Positions 1-9,335 of a DNA stretch of 64,000 nt are shown here, piece after piece. A program made the position numbers and the translations under genes. Below the pieces are notes generated by a model. That model was not told where the DNA came from. It saw nothing but the letters and a program-made list of their open reading frames with translations, and ran no database searches. Numbering within the stretch: position 1 is the first letter of the stretch; each line of letters starts with the position of its first letter. The stretch is taken from NCBI RefSeq assembly GCF_016412875.1, contig NZ_JAEKPD010000008.1, positions 62,001 through 126,000 of the forward strand, in the 5' to 3' direction. This DNA is from Palleronia pontilimi. Its GTDB lineage: Bacteria > Pseudomonadota > Alphaproteobacteria > Rhodobacterales > Rhodobacteraceae.

Positions 1-1870
1 CGTGGTCGGCGCGTCGCTGGCTGCCGCCGAGGCCTACGAGGAAGAACACCGCGGCGACCTGTCCACCGACGCCGAGGCGCTGGCCAATTTCCTGCGCGGC
101 GCACGGACCAACACGTTCCTGCTCAGCGACGGCGAATTGCGCCAGCTTCTGAGCCAGGGGCAGGCGCAGATCCAGCGGGGCCTGCGCGAAGCCTATGTCA
201 TCGACGGCGCCGGCGAGATCGCGGCACGCGGCGAACGGTCCTACCTGTTCGACTACGAAGAGCCCCCCGCCGAGGCGCTGAATCTGGCCGCCGACGGCGA
301 GACGGTCATCATCGAGGACTGGGACAACAACGAATTTCGCGCGCTGGTGCGGCTGCAGGGGCTGGCCGACCGCTATCTGTATGTCAGCCGCGCGGTCGAT
401 GGCGATCTTCTGGCGCTGCTCGATGACACCCAGGAATCGGTGCAGCTTTACAACCAGCTCGAAGCCGATCGCGGGCGGCTGCTGTTCGAATTCGGGCTGC
501 TGTATCTGGGCTTCGCGGTGATCCTGATCCTGGCGGCGATCTGGGTGGGCCTGTGGTTCGCCGAGCGACTGTCGCGGCCCGTGGGCCGCTTGGCCGGGGC
601 CGCCCAGCGGGTGGGCGCGGGCGATCTGGACGTGCGCGTGCGCGAGGAAGACGGTGACGACGAGATCTCGATGCTGGGGCGCCTGTTCAACCAGATGACC
701 ACCCAGCTGAAGGCGCAGCGCGACACGCTTCTGGCCACCACCGACCAGATCGAACGGCGGCGGCGGCTGTTCGATTCGGTCCTGGGCTCGGTCACGTCGG
801 GCGTGGTCGGCCTGGACGCAGACGGGCGGGTGGCCTTCGTGAACCGCTCGGCCGAGCGGCTTTTGCAGCTGGACGAGGGCGCCGGTCAATCGGTGCCGCT
901 GTCGGTGGCGGTGCCCGAGTTCGGGCCGATGTACGACAAGCTGGTCGAAGGGGCATCGGACGTTGTGCAGGGCGAGGTGAAGGTCAGCCGCAACGGCGCG
1001 CTTGAAGCATTGCTGGTGCGCATGGCCACGCGGCAATCCGAGGACGGCACGCTGGAAGGCTACGTGGTCGCCTTCGATGACGTGACCGACCTTGTGGCCG
1101 CGCAGCGCATGGCGGCCTGGGGCGACGTGGCGCGGCGCATCGCGCACGAGATCAAGAACCCGCTGACCCCCATCCAGCTGAGCGCGGGGCGCATCCGGCG
1201 CAAGTTCGGACCCGAAGTCGCGGATTCCGCCGCGCTGGAGCAGATGACCGACGTCATCGTGCGCCAGACCGAGGGACTGCGCCGCATCGTCGACGAGTTC
1301 AGCCAGTTCGCCCGGATGCCCGAGCCCGACCGCCGGCGACACGACCTGGTGGCGCTGGTGCGCGAGGCGGTCCTGTTGCAGCAATCGGGCCAGGAAGGGG
1401 TGAAGATCTCGGCCGACCTTCCCGACACGCCGCTGATGGCCGACCTGGACGAGACGATGATCGGCCAGGCGCTGACGAACCTGATCAAGAACGCGGGCGA
1501 GGCGACCGAGACGCGGATCCGGCAGGGCGCGCCCGAAGGCTACCAGCCCGAAATCCGGGTCAGCCTGAAGGCGCGGCGCGGCCAGGCCTTCCTGTTCATC
1601 TCTGACAACGGGATCGGTCTGCCCGAGGACCGCGCGCGGCTGTTCGAGCCCTACGTGACCACAAGGGAAGAGGGCACCGGGCTGGGTCTGCCCATCGTGC
1701 GCAAGATCATCGAAGAGCATGGCGGCACCCTGGTGCTGACCGATGCCAAGCCGTTTTCCACCGGCGCGCATCCCGGCGCGCGTGCCGAAATCCGCCTGCC
1801 GCTTGACGTGGCGGGCGACCTGACAGCCGACAGGCATACAAAGACTTTGACCGAAGAGGACGCAGCATAA
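1..1870 (+). CDS. ntrY: Sensor histidine kinase NtrY, 5' end outside the window
   Basis: Membrane histidine kinase that phosphorylates the downstream NtrX and links nitrogen or redox status to transcription. The frame is open to the left edge, so the first membrane segments are missing. About 622 residues are visible: periplasmic sensor part (1-165), a membrane helix (about 166-187), HAMP domain (about 188-240), PAS domain (about 255-365), then the kinase core. The phosphoacceptor is His382 in RRIAHEIKNPLTP. The N box reads NLIKNAGEAT and the G boxes DNGIGLPE and GTGLGLPIV. The stop TAA shares its last base with the ATG of ntrX, so the two are translationally coupled. In alphaproteobacteria ntrBC usually lies just upstream of this pair; it would be outside this window. 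Confidence 0.93.
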   Translation, partial: VVGASLAAAEAYEEEHRGDLSTDAEALANFLRGARTNTFLLSDGELRQLLSQGQAQIQRGLREAYVIDGAGEIAARGERSYLFDYEEPPAEALNLAADGETVIIEDWDNNEFRALVRLQGLADRYLYVSRAVDGDLLALLDDTQESVQLYNQLEADRGRLLFEFGLLYLGFAVILILAAIWVGLWFAERLSRPVGRLAGAAQRVGAGDLDVRVREEDGDDEISMLGRLFNQMTTQLKAQRDTLLATTDQIERRRRLFDSVLGSVTSGVVGLDADGRVAFVNRSAERLLQLDEGAGQSVPLSVAVPEFGPMYDKLVEGASDVVQGEVKVSRNGALEALLVRMATRQSEDGTLEGYVVAFDDVTDLVAAQRMAAWGDVARRIAHEIKNPLTPIQLSAGRIRRKFGPEVADSAALEQMTDVIVRQTEGLRRIVDEFSQFARMPEPDRRRHDLVALVREAVLLQQSGQEGVKISADLPDTPLMADLDETMIGQALTNLIKNAGEATETRIRQGAPEGYQPEIRVSLKARRGQAFLFISDNGIGLPEDRARLFEPYVTTREEGTGLGLPIVRKIIEEHGGTLVLTDAKPFSTGAHPGARAEIRLPLDVAGDLTADRHTKTLTEEDAA

Positions 1871-3276
1871 TGGGCGATATTCTGATCGTTGACGACGAAC
1901 GCGACATCCGCGAACTGATCTCGGACATCCTGAAGGACGAAGGCTACACCACGCGGCTGGCCGGCACGTCTTCGGAATGCATGGCCCAGATCGAAAGCGC
2001 GCCCCCCAGCCTGATGATCCTGGATATCTGGCTGAAAGACAGCGACATGGACGGGATCGACATCCTGAAGATCGCCAAGCGCGACTATCCCGGTGTGCCC
2101 GTCATCATCATCTCGGGCCACGGCAATATCGAGATCGCGGTGGCCGCGATCAAGCAGGGCGCTTACGACTACATCGAGAAGCCGTTCAACATCGACCAGC
2201 TGATGGTGGTGATCGGCCGCGCCATGGAAACGTCGCGCCTGCGCGAGGAAAACGTGCAGCTCAAGCGCCGCGATGCCGAACCGGCCGTCCTGGTGGGCCA
2301 GAGCGCCGCGTTCAAGTCGCTGAAATCGGCGCTGGACAAGATCACCAAGTCCAACGGGCGCGTCATGCTGACCGGCCCCGCGGGCTCGGGCAAGGAACTG
2401 GCGGCGCGCTACATCCACGCCAATTCTGGCCGGTCCGACAAGCCCTTCGTCAGCGTCGGTGCCGCCAGCGTCGAGCCGGACCGCATGGAAGAAGTGCTGT
2501 TCGGCCGCGAATCGCGCGACGGCACGGTCGAGCCGGGCCTGCTGGAACAGGCCGATGGCGGCATCCTGTTCTTCGACGAGGTGGCGGACATGCCGCCCGG
2601 CACCCAGTCCAAGATCCTGCGCGTGCTGGTGGACCAGACCTTCCAGCGCGTCGGCGGCACCGAGAAGGTGCGCGTGGATATCCGCGTCATCAGTTCGACC
2701 AACCGCGACCTGTCCGCCGAGATCGCGGCGGGCAATTTTCGCCAGGAGCTGTATCACCGGCTGGCCGTGGTGCCGGTCGAGGTGCCGTCGCTGGACGACC
2801 GGCGGGAGGATATTCCCCTGCTGGCCGAGTTCTTCCTGGAGCTGTTCAACAAGACCCAAGGTCTGCCCGTCCGCAAGCTGGGCGACGAGGCCGCGGCGCT
2901 TTTGCAGACGATGGTCTGGCCGGGCAACGTGCGCCAGTTGAAGAACATGATGGAACGGGTGCTGATCCTGGGCGACGGCAAGGGCGATATCGCGTCGTCC
3001 GAGCTGCCGGGATCCGAGACGCCGGATGACGGCGACGGCGACCGGGTGGTGCTGGCAGGCTCGCTTGCGACGCTGCCGCTGCGCGAGGCGCGCGAGCTTT
3101 TCGAGCGGGAATACCTGCTGACCCAGATCAACCGGTTCGGTGGCAATATCAGCCGCACCGCCAGCTTCGTCGGCATGGAGCGCAGCGCGCTGCACCGCAA
3201 GCTGAAATCGCTGGGGGTCGTGACGTCGAACAAGCAGGGCAGCCGCGTCGCCTACCTGGAGAACTCGGCGGACTAG
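1870..3276 (+). CDS. ntrX: Response regulator NtrX, NtrC family without a GAFTGA loop
   Basis: Partner of NtrY. The receiver domain (1-120) carries the phosphorylation site Asp52 in LMILDIWL. An AAA+ domain follows (about 138-370) with a Walker A variant GPAGSGKE and Walker B GILFFDEVADM. A Fis-type helix-turn-helix is at the C-terminus (NRFGGNISRTASFVGMER). The sequence between VLFGRES and LLEQADGG lacks the GAFTGA loop that sigma-54 activators use to contact the polymerase. By analogy with the Rhodobacter NtrC that works with the housekeeping sigma factor, it is probably not a sigma-54 activator; this is inference. At 468 residues the length is normal. The start ATG overlaps the ntrY stop by one base. 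Confidence 0.93.
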   Translation: MGDILIVDDERDIRELISDILKDEGYTTRLAGTSSECMAQIESAPPSLMILDIWLKDSDMDGIDILKIAKRDYPGVPVIIISGHGNIEIAVAAIKQGAYDYIEKPFNIDQLMVVIGRAMETSRLREENVQLKRRDAEPAVLVGQSAAFKSLKSALDKITKSNGRVMLTGPAGSGKELAARYIHANSGRSDKPFVSVGAASVEPDRMEEVLFGRESRDGTVEPGLLEQADGGILFFDEVADMPPGTQSKILRVLVDQTFQRVGGTEKVRVDIRVISSTNRDLSAEIAAGNFRQELYHRLAVVPVEVPSLDDRREDIPLLAEFFLELFNKTQGLPVRKLGDEAAALLQTMVWPGNVRQLKNMMERVLILGDGKGDIASSELPGSETPDDGDGDRVVLAGSLATLPLREARELFEREYLLTQINRFGGNISRTASFVGMERSALHRKLKSLGVVTSNKQGSRVAYLENSAD

Positions 3277-3279
3277 GCC

Positions 3280-4134
3280 ATGCCCTATACCGACCGCTTC
3301 ATCACCGTCGAGGGGCGGCAGGTGGCCTATGTGGACGAAGGTCCACGCGACGCGGCGGTGCCGGTGGTGCTGCTGCATGGCGGCGGCTTCGACCACGCCG
3401 AGTTGACGTGGCGGCTGACCACCCGCGACCTGCGCGACCGGTTCCGGCTGGTGGTGCCCGACATTCCCGGCTATGGCCGCTCGCCCGGCTTCGACGGCCC
3501 CCACGACCTGCCGCGGCTGGGGCGCTGGCTGGTGGCGTTCCTGGACGCGATGGAGCTTCAGACGGTCGACATCTCGGGCGTGTCCATGGGCGGCGGCATG
3601 GCGCTGTGGCTGGCGCTCGAGCATCCCGAACGGGTGCGCAAGCTGGTCCCGGTCGGCTCCTACGGGCTGATGCAGCGCGTGCCGCTGCACCGGCTTGCGC
3701 ATTTCGTCGCACGCTCGGGGCTGTCGTCGGTGATCTACAGCGGGGCGGCGCAATCGCCCATGCTGGCCCGGCTGGGTCTGGGCGCGTCCTACGGCAAGCG
3801 GCAGCGGGTGACGCCGCGCGCGGTGGCCGAGCTGATGGCGGTTGCGCGCGACCAGCGCCAGCGCCGCACGTTCGATGCGTTTCTCGAGGCCGAGATGGAC
3901 GCGAACGGGCTGAAATCCGACCTGAGCGCGCAATTGTCGCGGCTGAGCCAGCCCACGCTGCTGGTCCACGGGGCCGCCGACCGGGTCGTGCCCGTGCGCC
4001 ATGCGCGCGCAGCGGTGCCGAAGATCGCCGATGTGCGCTACCTGGAGCTGCCCACGGGCCATTGGCCCATGCGCGAGCGGCCGGATCTCTTCAACCCCGA
4101 ACTTGCGCGCTTTCTTGACCCGAGCGGCGCTTGA
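3280..4134 (+). CDS. Alpha/beta hydrolase
   Basis: Cytosolic alpha/beta-hydrolase fold protein of 284 residues with no signal peptide. The oxyanion-hole segment is LLHGGGFDH. The nucleophile elbow GVSMGGG places the catalytic serine at residue 102. The likely acid is the aspartate in HGAADRVVPV and the histidine is in TGHWPMRERP. It starts three bases after the ntrX stop and is co-directional with ntrYX and trkA, so it is probably on the same transcript. The fold is clear but the substrate is not; esterase, C-C hydrolase and haloperoxidase-like members share these motifs. Confidence 0.85.
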   Translation: MPYTDRFITVEGRQVAYVDEGPRDAAVPVVLLHGGGFDHAELTWRLTTRDLRDRFRLVVPDIPGYGRSPGFDGPHDLPRLGRWLVAFLDAMELQTVDISGVSMGGGMALWLALEHPERVRKLVPVGSYGLMQRVPLHRLAHFVARSGLSSVIYSGAAQSPMLARLGLGASYGKRQRVTPRAVAELMAVARDQRQRRTFDAFLEAEMDANGLKSDLSAQLSRLSQPTLLVHGAADRVVPVRHARAAVPKIADVRYLELPTGHWPMRERPDLFNPELARFLDPSGA

Positions 4135-4192
4135 GCCGCCGCGGCCCGCGTGTCACAACGGCGTCTGAGAAGCAGCGCGTGGCGGAATCCCC

Positions 4193-5569
4193 ATGAAGAT
4201 CATCATCTGCGGCGCGGGCCAGGTCGGCTGGCAGATCGCGCGGCACCTGGCGGGCGAACGCAACGACGTGACGGTCGTAGACAACAATGCCGAGCTGGTG
4301 CGCCAGGCCACCGACGCGCTGGACGTGCAGGGCATCGCCGGTCACGCGTCCTATCCCGACATCCTGGAACGGGCGGGCGCGCGCGACGCCGACATGATCA
4401 TCGCCGCCACCCATTCCGACGAGGTCAACATGGTTACCTGCCAGGTGGCCCATTCGGTCTTCGCCGTGCCGCGCAAGATCGCGCGGCTTCGGGCGCAGAG
4501 CTACCTGGACGCGATCTATTCCGATTTGTACCGGCGCGATCACATGCCCATCGACGTCGTGATCTCGCCCGAAAAGGAGGTGGCGGAAGCCGCCTTGCGA
4601 CGGCTGTCGGCGCCCAATTCGTTCGATACGCAGAACTTCGTGGGCGACAAGGTGCAGCTTCTGGGCATCCTGCTGGAGGCGGACTGCCCGGTGCTGAACA
4701 CGCCGCTGAAGCAGCTGACCGACCTCTTTTCCACGCTGCGGACGCTGGTTGTGGGCATCCGCCGCGGTGGGCAGCTTTTCGCGCCCAGCCCCAACGACCA
4801 GCTGTTCGCCGAGGACCAGATCTACATCATTTCGCACCGCGAGGACGTGCCGCGCGCTTTGGAAATCTTCGGCAAGCAATCGCACACCCACGAGCGTGTC
4901 GTCATCATCGGCGGCGGCAATGTGGGCCTGGCGGTGGCAAGGGCGCTGGAGGCCAGCACCAAGCGGATCCGCGTCAAGATGATCGAGCGCAATCGACTGT
5001 GCGCCGAGCGCGCCGCGGACGCGCTGGAGCGGACCATCGTGCTGCATGGCGACGGCATGGATATCGAGCTGCTGAACGAGGCCAATATCGCCCGCGCCGA
5101 CGCGGTCCTGTGCGTCACGGACGAGGACAAGGTGAACCTGCTGGCGTCGGTCCGCGCCAAGCAAGCGGGGTGCAGCATGTCGATCTGCCTGGTCAACGAC
5201 CCGACGCTGCAACCGCTGATGCAGCCGCTGGATATCGACGCCTTCATCAATCCCCGCTCGACGACGGTCAGCTCGATCCTGCGCCATATCCGCCACGGCC
5301 GGGTGCGCAGCGTCTATTCCATCGGCGACGCCGAGGCCGAGGTGATCGAGGCGCAGGTGCTCAGCACGTCGCCGATCTCGGGCGAGCTGATCCGCGACAT
5401 CGACTTTCCCGAAGGGGTGCTGGTCGGCGCGGTCGAGAAGGGCGGCAAGGTCGTGCGGCCCACGGGCACGACGCGGATCGAAGAGGGCGACGTGATCGTG
5501 CTGTTCGCGCTGACCTCGGACGTGCCCGCGGTCGAGCGCCTGTTCCAAGTCTCGATCGACTTCTTCTAG
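4193..5569 (+). CDS. trkA: Trk potassium uptake regulatory subunit TrkA
   Basis: Peripheral cytoplasmic subunit that gates the TrkH potassium channel. The 458 residues contain two tandem RCK modules, each with a nucleotide-binding Rossmann segment: IIICGAGQVGWQIARHL at the N-terminus and VVIIGGGNVGLAVARAL near residue 238. Each is followed by a TrkA-C domain; the last 80 residues include PISGELIRDIDFPEG. The length is that of the classical two-module TrkA. The trkH start codon follows the stop after one base, which fits an obligate pair. The position downstream of ntrX is conserved in alphaproteobacteria. Confidence 0.95.
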   Translation: MKIIICGAGQVGWQIARHLAGERNDVTVVDNNAELVRQATDALDVQGIAGHASYPDILERAGARDADMIIAATHSDEVNMVTCQVAHSVFAVPRKIARLRAQSYLDAIYSDLYRRDHMPIDVVISPEKEVAEAALRRLSAPNSFDTQNFVGDKVQLLGILLEADCPVLNTPLKQLTDLFSTLRTLVVGIRRGGQLFAPSPNDQLFAEDQIYIISHREDVPRALEIFGKQSHTHERVVIIGGGNVGLAVARALEASTKRIRVKMIERNRLCAERAADALERTIVLHGDGMDIELLNEANIARADAVLCVTDEDKVNLLASVRAKQAGCSMSICLVNDPTLQPLMQPLDIDAFINPRSTTVSSILRHIRHGRVRSVYSIGDAEAEVIEAQVLSTSPISGELIRDIDFPEGVLVGAVEKGGKVVRPTGTTRIEEGDVIVLFALTSDVPAVERLFQVSIDFF

Positions 5570-5570
5570 G

Positions 5571-7079
5571 ATGTTCGCGCGGATCGAGCGTCTGCCGTTT
5601 CTGCTGGTGCTCATGGGCATCGGCGCCTTCGCCATGCTGGTGCCGGCGATCCATGCCTACCAGGTGCGCGATCTCGACGTGGCGCGCTCGTTTCTCTACA
5701 GCGCGTGCCTGTTCGGGGTGCTGACGGTCCTGTTGGCCCTGGCCGTGGGCGACGCGCGCCCCGACCGGCCGGTGCGCGACGATCTGATGGCGTTGGTGGG
5801 TGCGCTCATGGTGCTGCCGGTGATGCTGGCGATCCCGTTCCAGCAGGCGGGCACCGATATCACCCTGCTCGACGCGTGGTTCGAGATGGTCAGCTCGCTA
5901 ACAACCACCGGCGCCACGATGTATCCGGGCGCCGATCGGCTGCCGCCATCGCTGCACCTGTGGCGCGGGATCGTCGGCTGGCTGGGCGGGCTGTTGTTCT
6001 GGGTGTCGGCACTGGCGATCTTCGCGCCGCTGAACCTGGGCGGCTTCGAAGTGGTCGCCGCCGAGCAGAGCAACGCCGCGCGCGCGCGCCTGCGCGAAAC
6101 CCGTCAGCGCGATGCCTCGCAGCGGCTGGGGCGCTATTTCACGCGGCTGGTGCCGATCTACGTCGCGCTGACGCTGACGCTCTGGGTGATGCTGGTCGCA
6201 ACTGGAATGACGCCCCTGCGCGGGGCGATCCACGCCATGTCGACGCTGTCGACGTCGGGGATCATCCTGCGGCCCGCCACGGATACGAGCCTGGCATCGG
6301 AGTTCTTCATCTTCATCTTCCTGCTGTTCGCGATTTCGCGGCTGAGTTTCAGCTCCGATAACATGCGCCGCACGCCCGGCTATCTTTGGCGCGATCCCGA
6401 GGTGCGGCTGGCGGCGACCATCATCGCTTTGGTGCCGGTGTTCCTGTTTCTGCGGCACTGGATCGCGTCGTTCGAATATTCCGGGCAGGAAAGCCTGGGC
6501 CAGGGGATCCGCGTGCTCTGGGGCGGCGTGTTCACCACGCTCAGCTACCTGACGACGACGGGCTTCGAATCGTCTGCCTTCGTGGACGCGCGCAACTGGT
6601 CGGGGCTCGAGACGCCGGGACTGATCCTGATGGGCCTTGCCCTGATGGGCGGCGGCGTGGCGACGACCGCGGGCGGGGTGAAGCTGCTGCGCGTCTATGC
6701 GCTTTATCGCCATGGCGCGCGGGAAATGGAGCGTCTGATCCATCCCTCGTCAGTCGGTGGCTCGGGCTCGACGGCGCGCAGGCTCAGGCGCGAAGGGGCC
6801 TTCGTGGCCTGGATCTTCTTCATGCTTTTCGCGATGTCCGTGGCGGTCGTGACGGCGGCCTTGTCGCTGGTGGGATCGGGATTCGAGCAGGCCATCGTGC
6901 TGGCCGTGGCGTCGCTCAGCACCACCGGCCCGCTGGCCCATTCGGCGCCGGCCTCGCCCGTGCTTTACGGCACGTTGACGGATGCGGCCCGCGTGATCCT
7001 GGCGCTGGCCATGGTGCTGGGCCGGTTGGAGACGCTGGCCTTCATCGCGCTCTTCAACCGGGACTTCTGGCGCGATTGA
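5571..7079 (+). CDS. trkH: Trk potassium uptake membrane subunit TrkH
   Basis: Integral membrane K+ translocation subunit of 502 residues with about ten hydrophobic helices. Four pore-loop filter segments can be read in order: SSLTTTGATMYPG, STLSTSGIILRP, SYLTTTGFESSAF and ASLSTTGPLAHS. Each carries the filter glycine, as expected for the SKT superfamily. The gene begins one base after the trkA stop. Length and order identify it as TrkH rather than KtrB. Confidence 0.94.
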   Translation: MFARIERLPFLLVLMGIGAFAMLVPAIHAYQVRDLDVARSFLYSACLFGVLTVLLALAVGDARPDRPVRDDLMALVGALMVLPVMLAIPFQQAGTDITLLDAWFEMVSSLTTTGATMYPGADRLPPSLHLWRGIVGWLGGLLFWVSALAIFAPLNLGGFEVVAAEQSNAARARLRETRQRDASQRLGRYFTRLVPIYVALTLTLWVMLVATGMTPLRGAIHAMSTLSTSGIILRPATDTSLASEFFIFIFLLFAISRLSFSSDNMRRTPGYLWRDPEVRLAATIIALVPVFLFLRHWIASFEYSGQESLGQGIRVLWGGVFTTLSYLTTTGFESSAFVDARNWSGLETPGLILMGLALMGGGVATTAGGVKLLRVYALYRHGAREMERLIHPSSVGGSGSTARRLRREGAFVAWIFFMLFAMSVAVVTAALSLVGSGFEQAIVLAVASLSTTGPLAHSAPASPVLYGTLTDAARVILALAMVLGRLETLAFIALFNRDFWRD

Positions 7080-7205
7080 CCCACCCGCGCGGGATGCGTC
7101 TTTTACGTCTGGTATGTCGCGCGCTTGATCTTCATACTGCGCCTGCAAAGCCGCGCCGATTTCAAGTTTGGCGCCAAGAACAATTGGTAATCAGGGACTT
7201 ATTCG

Positions 7206-7445
7206 ATGGCTTCCGAAAAGCAGAATTTGCAGGAGACATTTCTCAATCACGTTCGCAAGACCAAGGTGCCGGTCACGATCTTTCTGATCAACGGCGTCAA
7301 GCTGCAGGGTGTCATCACCTGGTTCGACAATTTCTGCGTGCTGCTGCGTCGCGACGGCCAGTCGCAGCTGGTCTTCAAGGGCGCGATTTCCACGATCATG
7401 CCATCGCAGCCGATCCAGCTTTACGAAGGCGATGACGGGAATTGA
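7206..7445 (+). CDS. hfq: RNA chaperone Hfq
   Basis: Hexameric Sm-like RNA chaperone that pairs small RNAs with mRNAs, 79 residues. The Sm1 motif is clear ([26 protein letters not shown]). In the Sm2 region the sequence reads [16 protein letters not shown], so the almost universal YKH signature is FKG here. The C-terminus is short, as in alphaproteobacteria. It lies between trkH and hflX in the standard alphaproteobacterial order. The start ATG at 7206 fits the family N-terminus. Confidence 0.95.
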   Translation: MASEKQNLQETFLNHVRKTKVPVTIFLINGVKLQGVITWFDNFCVLLRRDGQSQLVFKGAISTIMPSQPIQLYEGDDGN

Positions 7446-7476
7446 ACCGCCGCGTGACCGCTGACGTTACCCGGGC

Positions 7477-8730
7477 ATGATGCGCGTCTGGGTGATCCAC
7501 CCCGAATTTACAGCCGACCGATCCCGCCGCGACGCAGCCCCCGCGCTGGAAGAAGCCGTGGCGTTGGCCGCCGCCTTGCCCGACCTCGTGGTCTCGGGCA
7601 GCGAGATCGTGCGCCTGCAGCGTCCGCATCCCGGCCACCTGTTCGGCTCGGGCAAGCTGGACGAGATCAAGGCGCGGCTCGAGGCGGACGAGGTCGGGCT
7701 GGTCCTGATCGACGGTCCGGTCAGCCCCGTGCAGCAGCGCAACCTGGAAAAAGCCTGGGGCGTGAAGTTGCTGGACCGCACCGGTCTGATCCTTGAGATC
7801 TTCTCGGACCGCGCCCGCACCCGCGAAGGCGCGTTGCAGGTCGAGATGGCCGCTTTGTCCTATCAGCGCACCCGCCTGGTGCGGGCCTGGACCCACCTGG
7901 AGCGTCAGCGCGGTGGGCTGGGCTTCGTGGGCGGCCCGGGCGAGACGCAGATCGAGGCAGATAGGCGGGCCATCGACGAGCAGCTGAACCGCCTGCGCAA
8001 GCAATTGGCCAAGGTGGTGAAAACGCGCGAGCTGCACCGCGCCGCGCGTGCCAAGGTACCGTTCCCCATCGTGGCGCTGGTGGGCTATACCAATGCCGGG
8101 AAATCCACGCTCTTCAACCGCATGACCGGCGCCGAGGTGATGGCCGAGGACATGCTCTTCGCCACGCTGGACCCGACCATGCGCGCGGTCGATCTGCCGT
8201 CGGGCAAACGGGTGATCGTGTCGGACACGGTGGGCTTCATCAGCGATCTGCCGACCCAGCTTGTCGCCGCCTTCCGCGCCACGCTGGAAGAGGTCCTGGC
8301 GGCCGACCTGGTGGTTCATGTGCGCGACATCAGCCACGCCGAGACCGAAGAACAGGCCGCCGACGTGCGCGCGATCCTGTCTGAGCTCGGCGTGGACGAA
8401 GCGACGCCGCAGCTGGAGGTCTGGAACAAGATCGACCTGCTGGACCCCGACGCGCGCGCAGCCGCCCACGCCATTGCCGCGCGGCGGGACGATGTGCTGA
8501 CGCTTTCGGCGCTGACCGGCGAAGGGATGGACGCGCTGGCCGATGCGATCGTGGTGGTGCTGGACGAGACCCGGACCCGCAAGGTGCTGACCCTGCCATT
8601 CGAAGCCGGCCGCCGCCGCGCCTGGCTCTACGAGCAGGGCGTGGTCGAGGACGAGGCACAGACCGAGGACGGCACCGCGCTGACCGTCCACTGGACCGCC
8701 CGCCAGGCCCGCGCGTTCCACGACCTCTAG
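7477..8730 (+). CDS. hflX: Ribosome-associated GTPase HflX
   Basis: GTPase that binds and splits stalled or heat-damaged ribosomes, 417 residues. The N-terminal HflX domain carries HPGHLFGSGKLDEIK and a coiled-coil arm follows (around RGGLGFVGGPGETQIE). The G domain starts near residue 203: G1 GYTNAGKST, G3 DTVGFISDLP, G4 NKID. Two ATG codons stand in a row (7477 and 7480); either gives nearly the same protein. hfq-hflX adjacency is a conserved pair. Confidence 0.95.
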   Translation: MMRVWVIHPEFTADRSRRDAAPALEEAVALAAALPDLVVSGSEIVRLQRPHPGHLFGSGKLDEIKARLEADEVGLVLIDGPVSPVQQRNLEKAWGVKLLDRTGLILEIFSDRARTREGALQVEMAALSYQRTRLVRAWTHLERQRGGLGFVGGPGETQIEADRRAIDEQLNRLRKQLAKVVKTRELHRAARAKVPFPIVALVGYTNAGKSTLFNRMTGAEVMAEDMLFATLDPTMRAVDLPSGKRVIVSDTVGFISDLPTQLVAAFRATLEEVLAADLVVHVRDISHAETEEQAADVRAILSELGVDEATPQLEVWNKIDLLDPDARAAAHAIAARRDDVLTLSALTGEGMDALADAIVVVLDETRTRKVLTLPFEAGRRRAWLYEQGVVEDEAQTEDGTALTVHWTARQARAFHDL

Positions 8731-8761
8731 TCCCGCCCGGCCGGGACCGATCCTGCGCCAT

Positions 8762-8784
8762 GTGTATTTCAAGAACAGGGATTC
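8762..8784 (+). repeat. Dispersed TATTT/GAACA element, copy 1 (divergent)
   Basis: Reads GTATTTCAAGAACAGGGATTC, matching the core TATTT - GAACA - GAT of the elements at 12121, 25505, 28246, 50330 and 57601. It lies downstream of hflX. It is the weakest of the nine copies. Confidence 0.45.
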
Positions 8785-8909
8785 GCGGGACAAGTCGAGC
8801 CCATCGCCGCGCAAGAAATTCCCACGGTGCGGCCGGTCCCGGGATTGCCGCCTTGCCCCCGGGCGCCCCTCGGTCCAATCCTTGCGGCGGAACGGGGAAA
8901 GGAACCGAC

Positions 8910-9335
8910 ATGCCCATCGTGATGGATGCCGCCGCGCTGACCGACTTCCTGCGTGCCGAGTTCCCCCAGGTGGCCACAGATTACGAGGTGGCCGCGGTGA
9001 CCGAGGACGAGCTTGTCGTGCGCCTGGTCGTGGCCGACCGGCACCTGCGTCCCGGCGGGACGGTGTCCGGACCCACGATGTTCGCGTTGGCGGATGTGGG
9101 AGTCTACCTCGCCATCCTCAGCCGGATCGGCCCCAAGGCGCTGGCGGTGACGACGAATTGCTCGATCGACTTCATGAACAAGCCCGCCGCCGGGCGTGAC
9201 TTGTTTTCGCGGACCCGCATCCTGAAGCTGGGCCGCGTGCTGGCGGTGGGCGATGTGCTGCTCTATTCGGACGGGCAGGCGGCGCCGGTGGCTCGCGCCT
9301 CGCTGACCTATTCGATCCCGCCCGACGCGTCCTGA
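8910..9335 (+). CDS. PaaI/YdiI-type hotdog-fold thioesterase
   Basis: Predicted acyl-CoA thioesterase of the PaaI group, 141 residues. The hotdog helix segment reads GGTVSGPTMFALADVGVYLA, followed by TTNCSIDFMNKPAAGRDL, where the substrate pocket usually forms. The ATG at 8910 is chosen over upstream in-frame starts because a purine-rich ribosome-binding site (GGGAAAGGA) precedes it and the family N-terminus begins there. Its last 28 bases overlap the 3' end of the convergent gene on the other strand. Confidence 0.82.
   Translation: MPIVMDAAALTDFLRAEFPQVATDYEVAAVTEDELVVRLVVADRHLRPGGTVSGPTMFALADVGVYLAILSRIGPKALAVTTNCSIDFMNKPAAGRDLFSRTRILKLGRVLAVGDVLLYSDGQAAPVARASLTYSIPPDAS

Noticed and set aside
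1651-4062. 803-codon minus-strand frame opposite ntrYX and the hydrolase
   Set aside because: The plus-strand genes have full family motifs; the antisense product is rich in His, Arg, Gln and Ala and has none. Such frames are common in high-GC DNA.
8730-8747. GTCCCG/CGGGAC hairpin after hflX as a terminator
   Set aside because: A 6-bp stem only, no T run; too weak to call.
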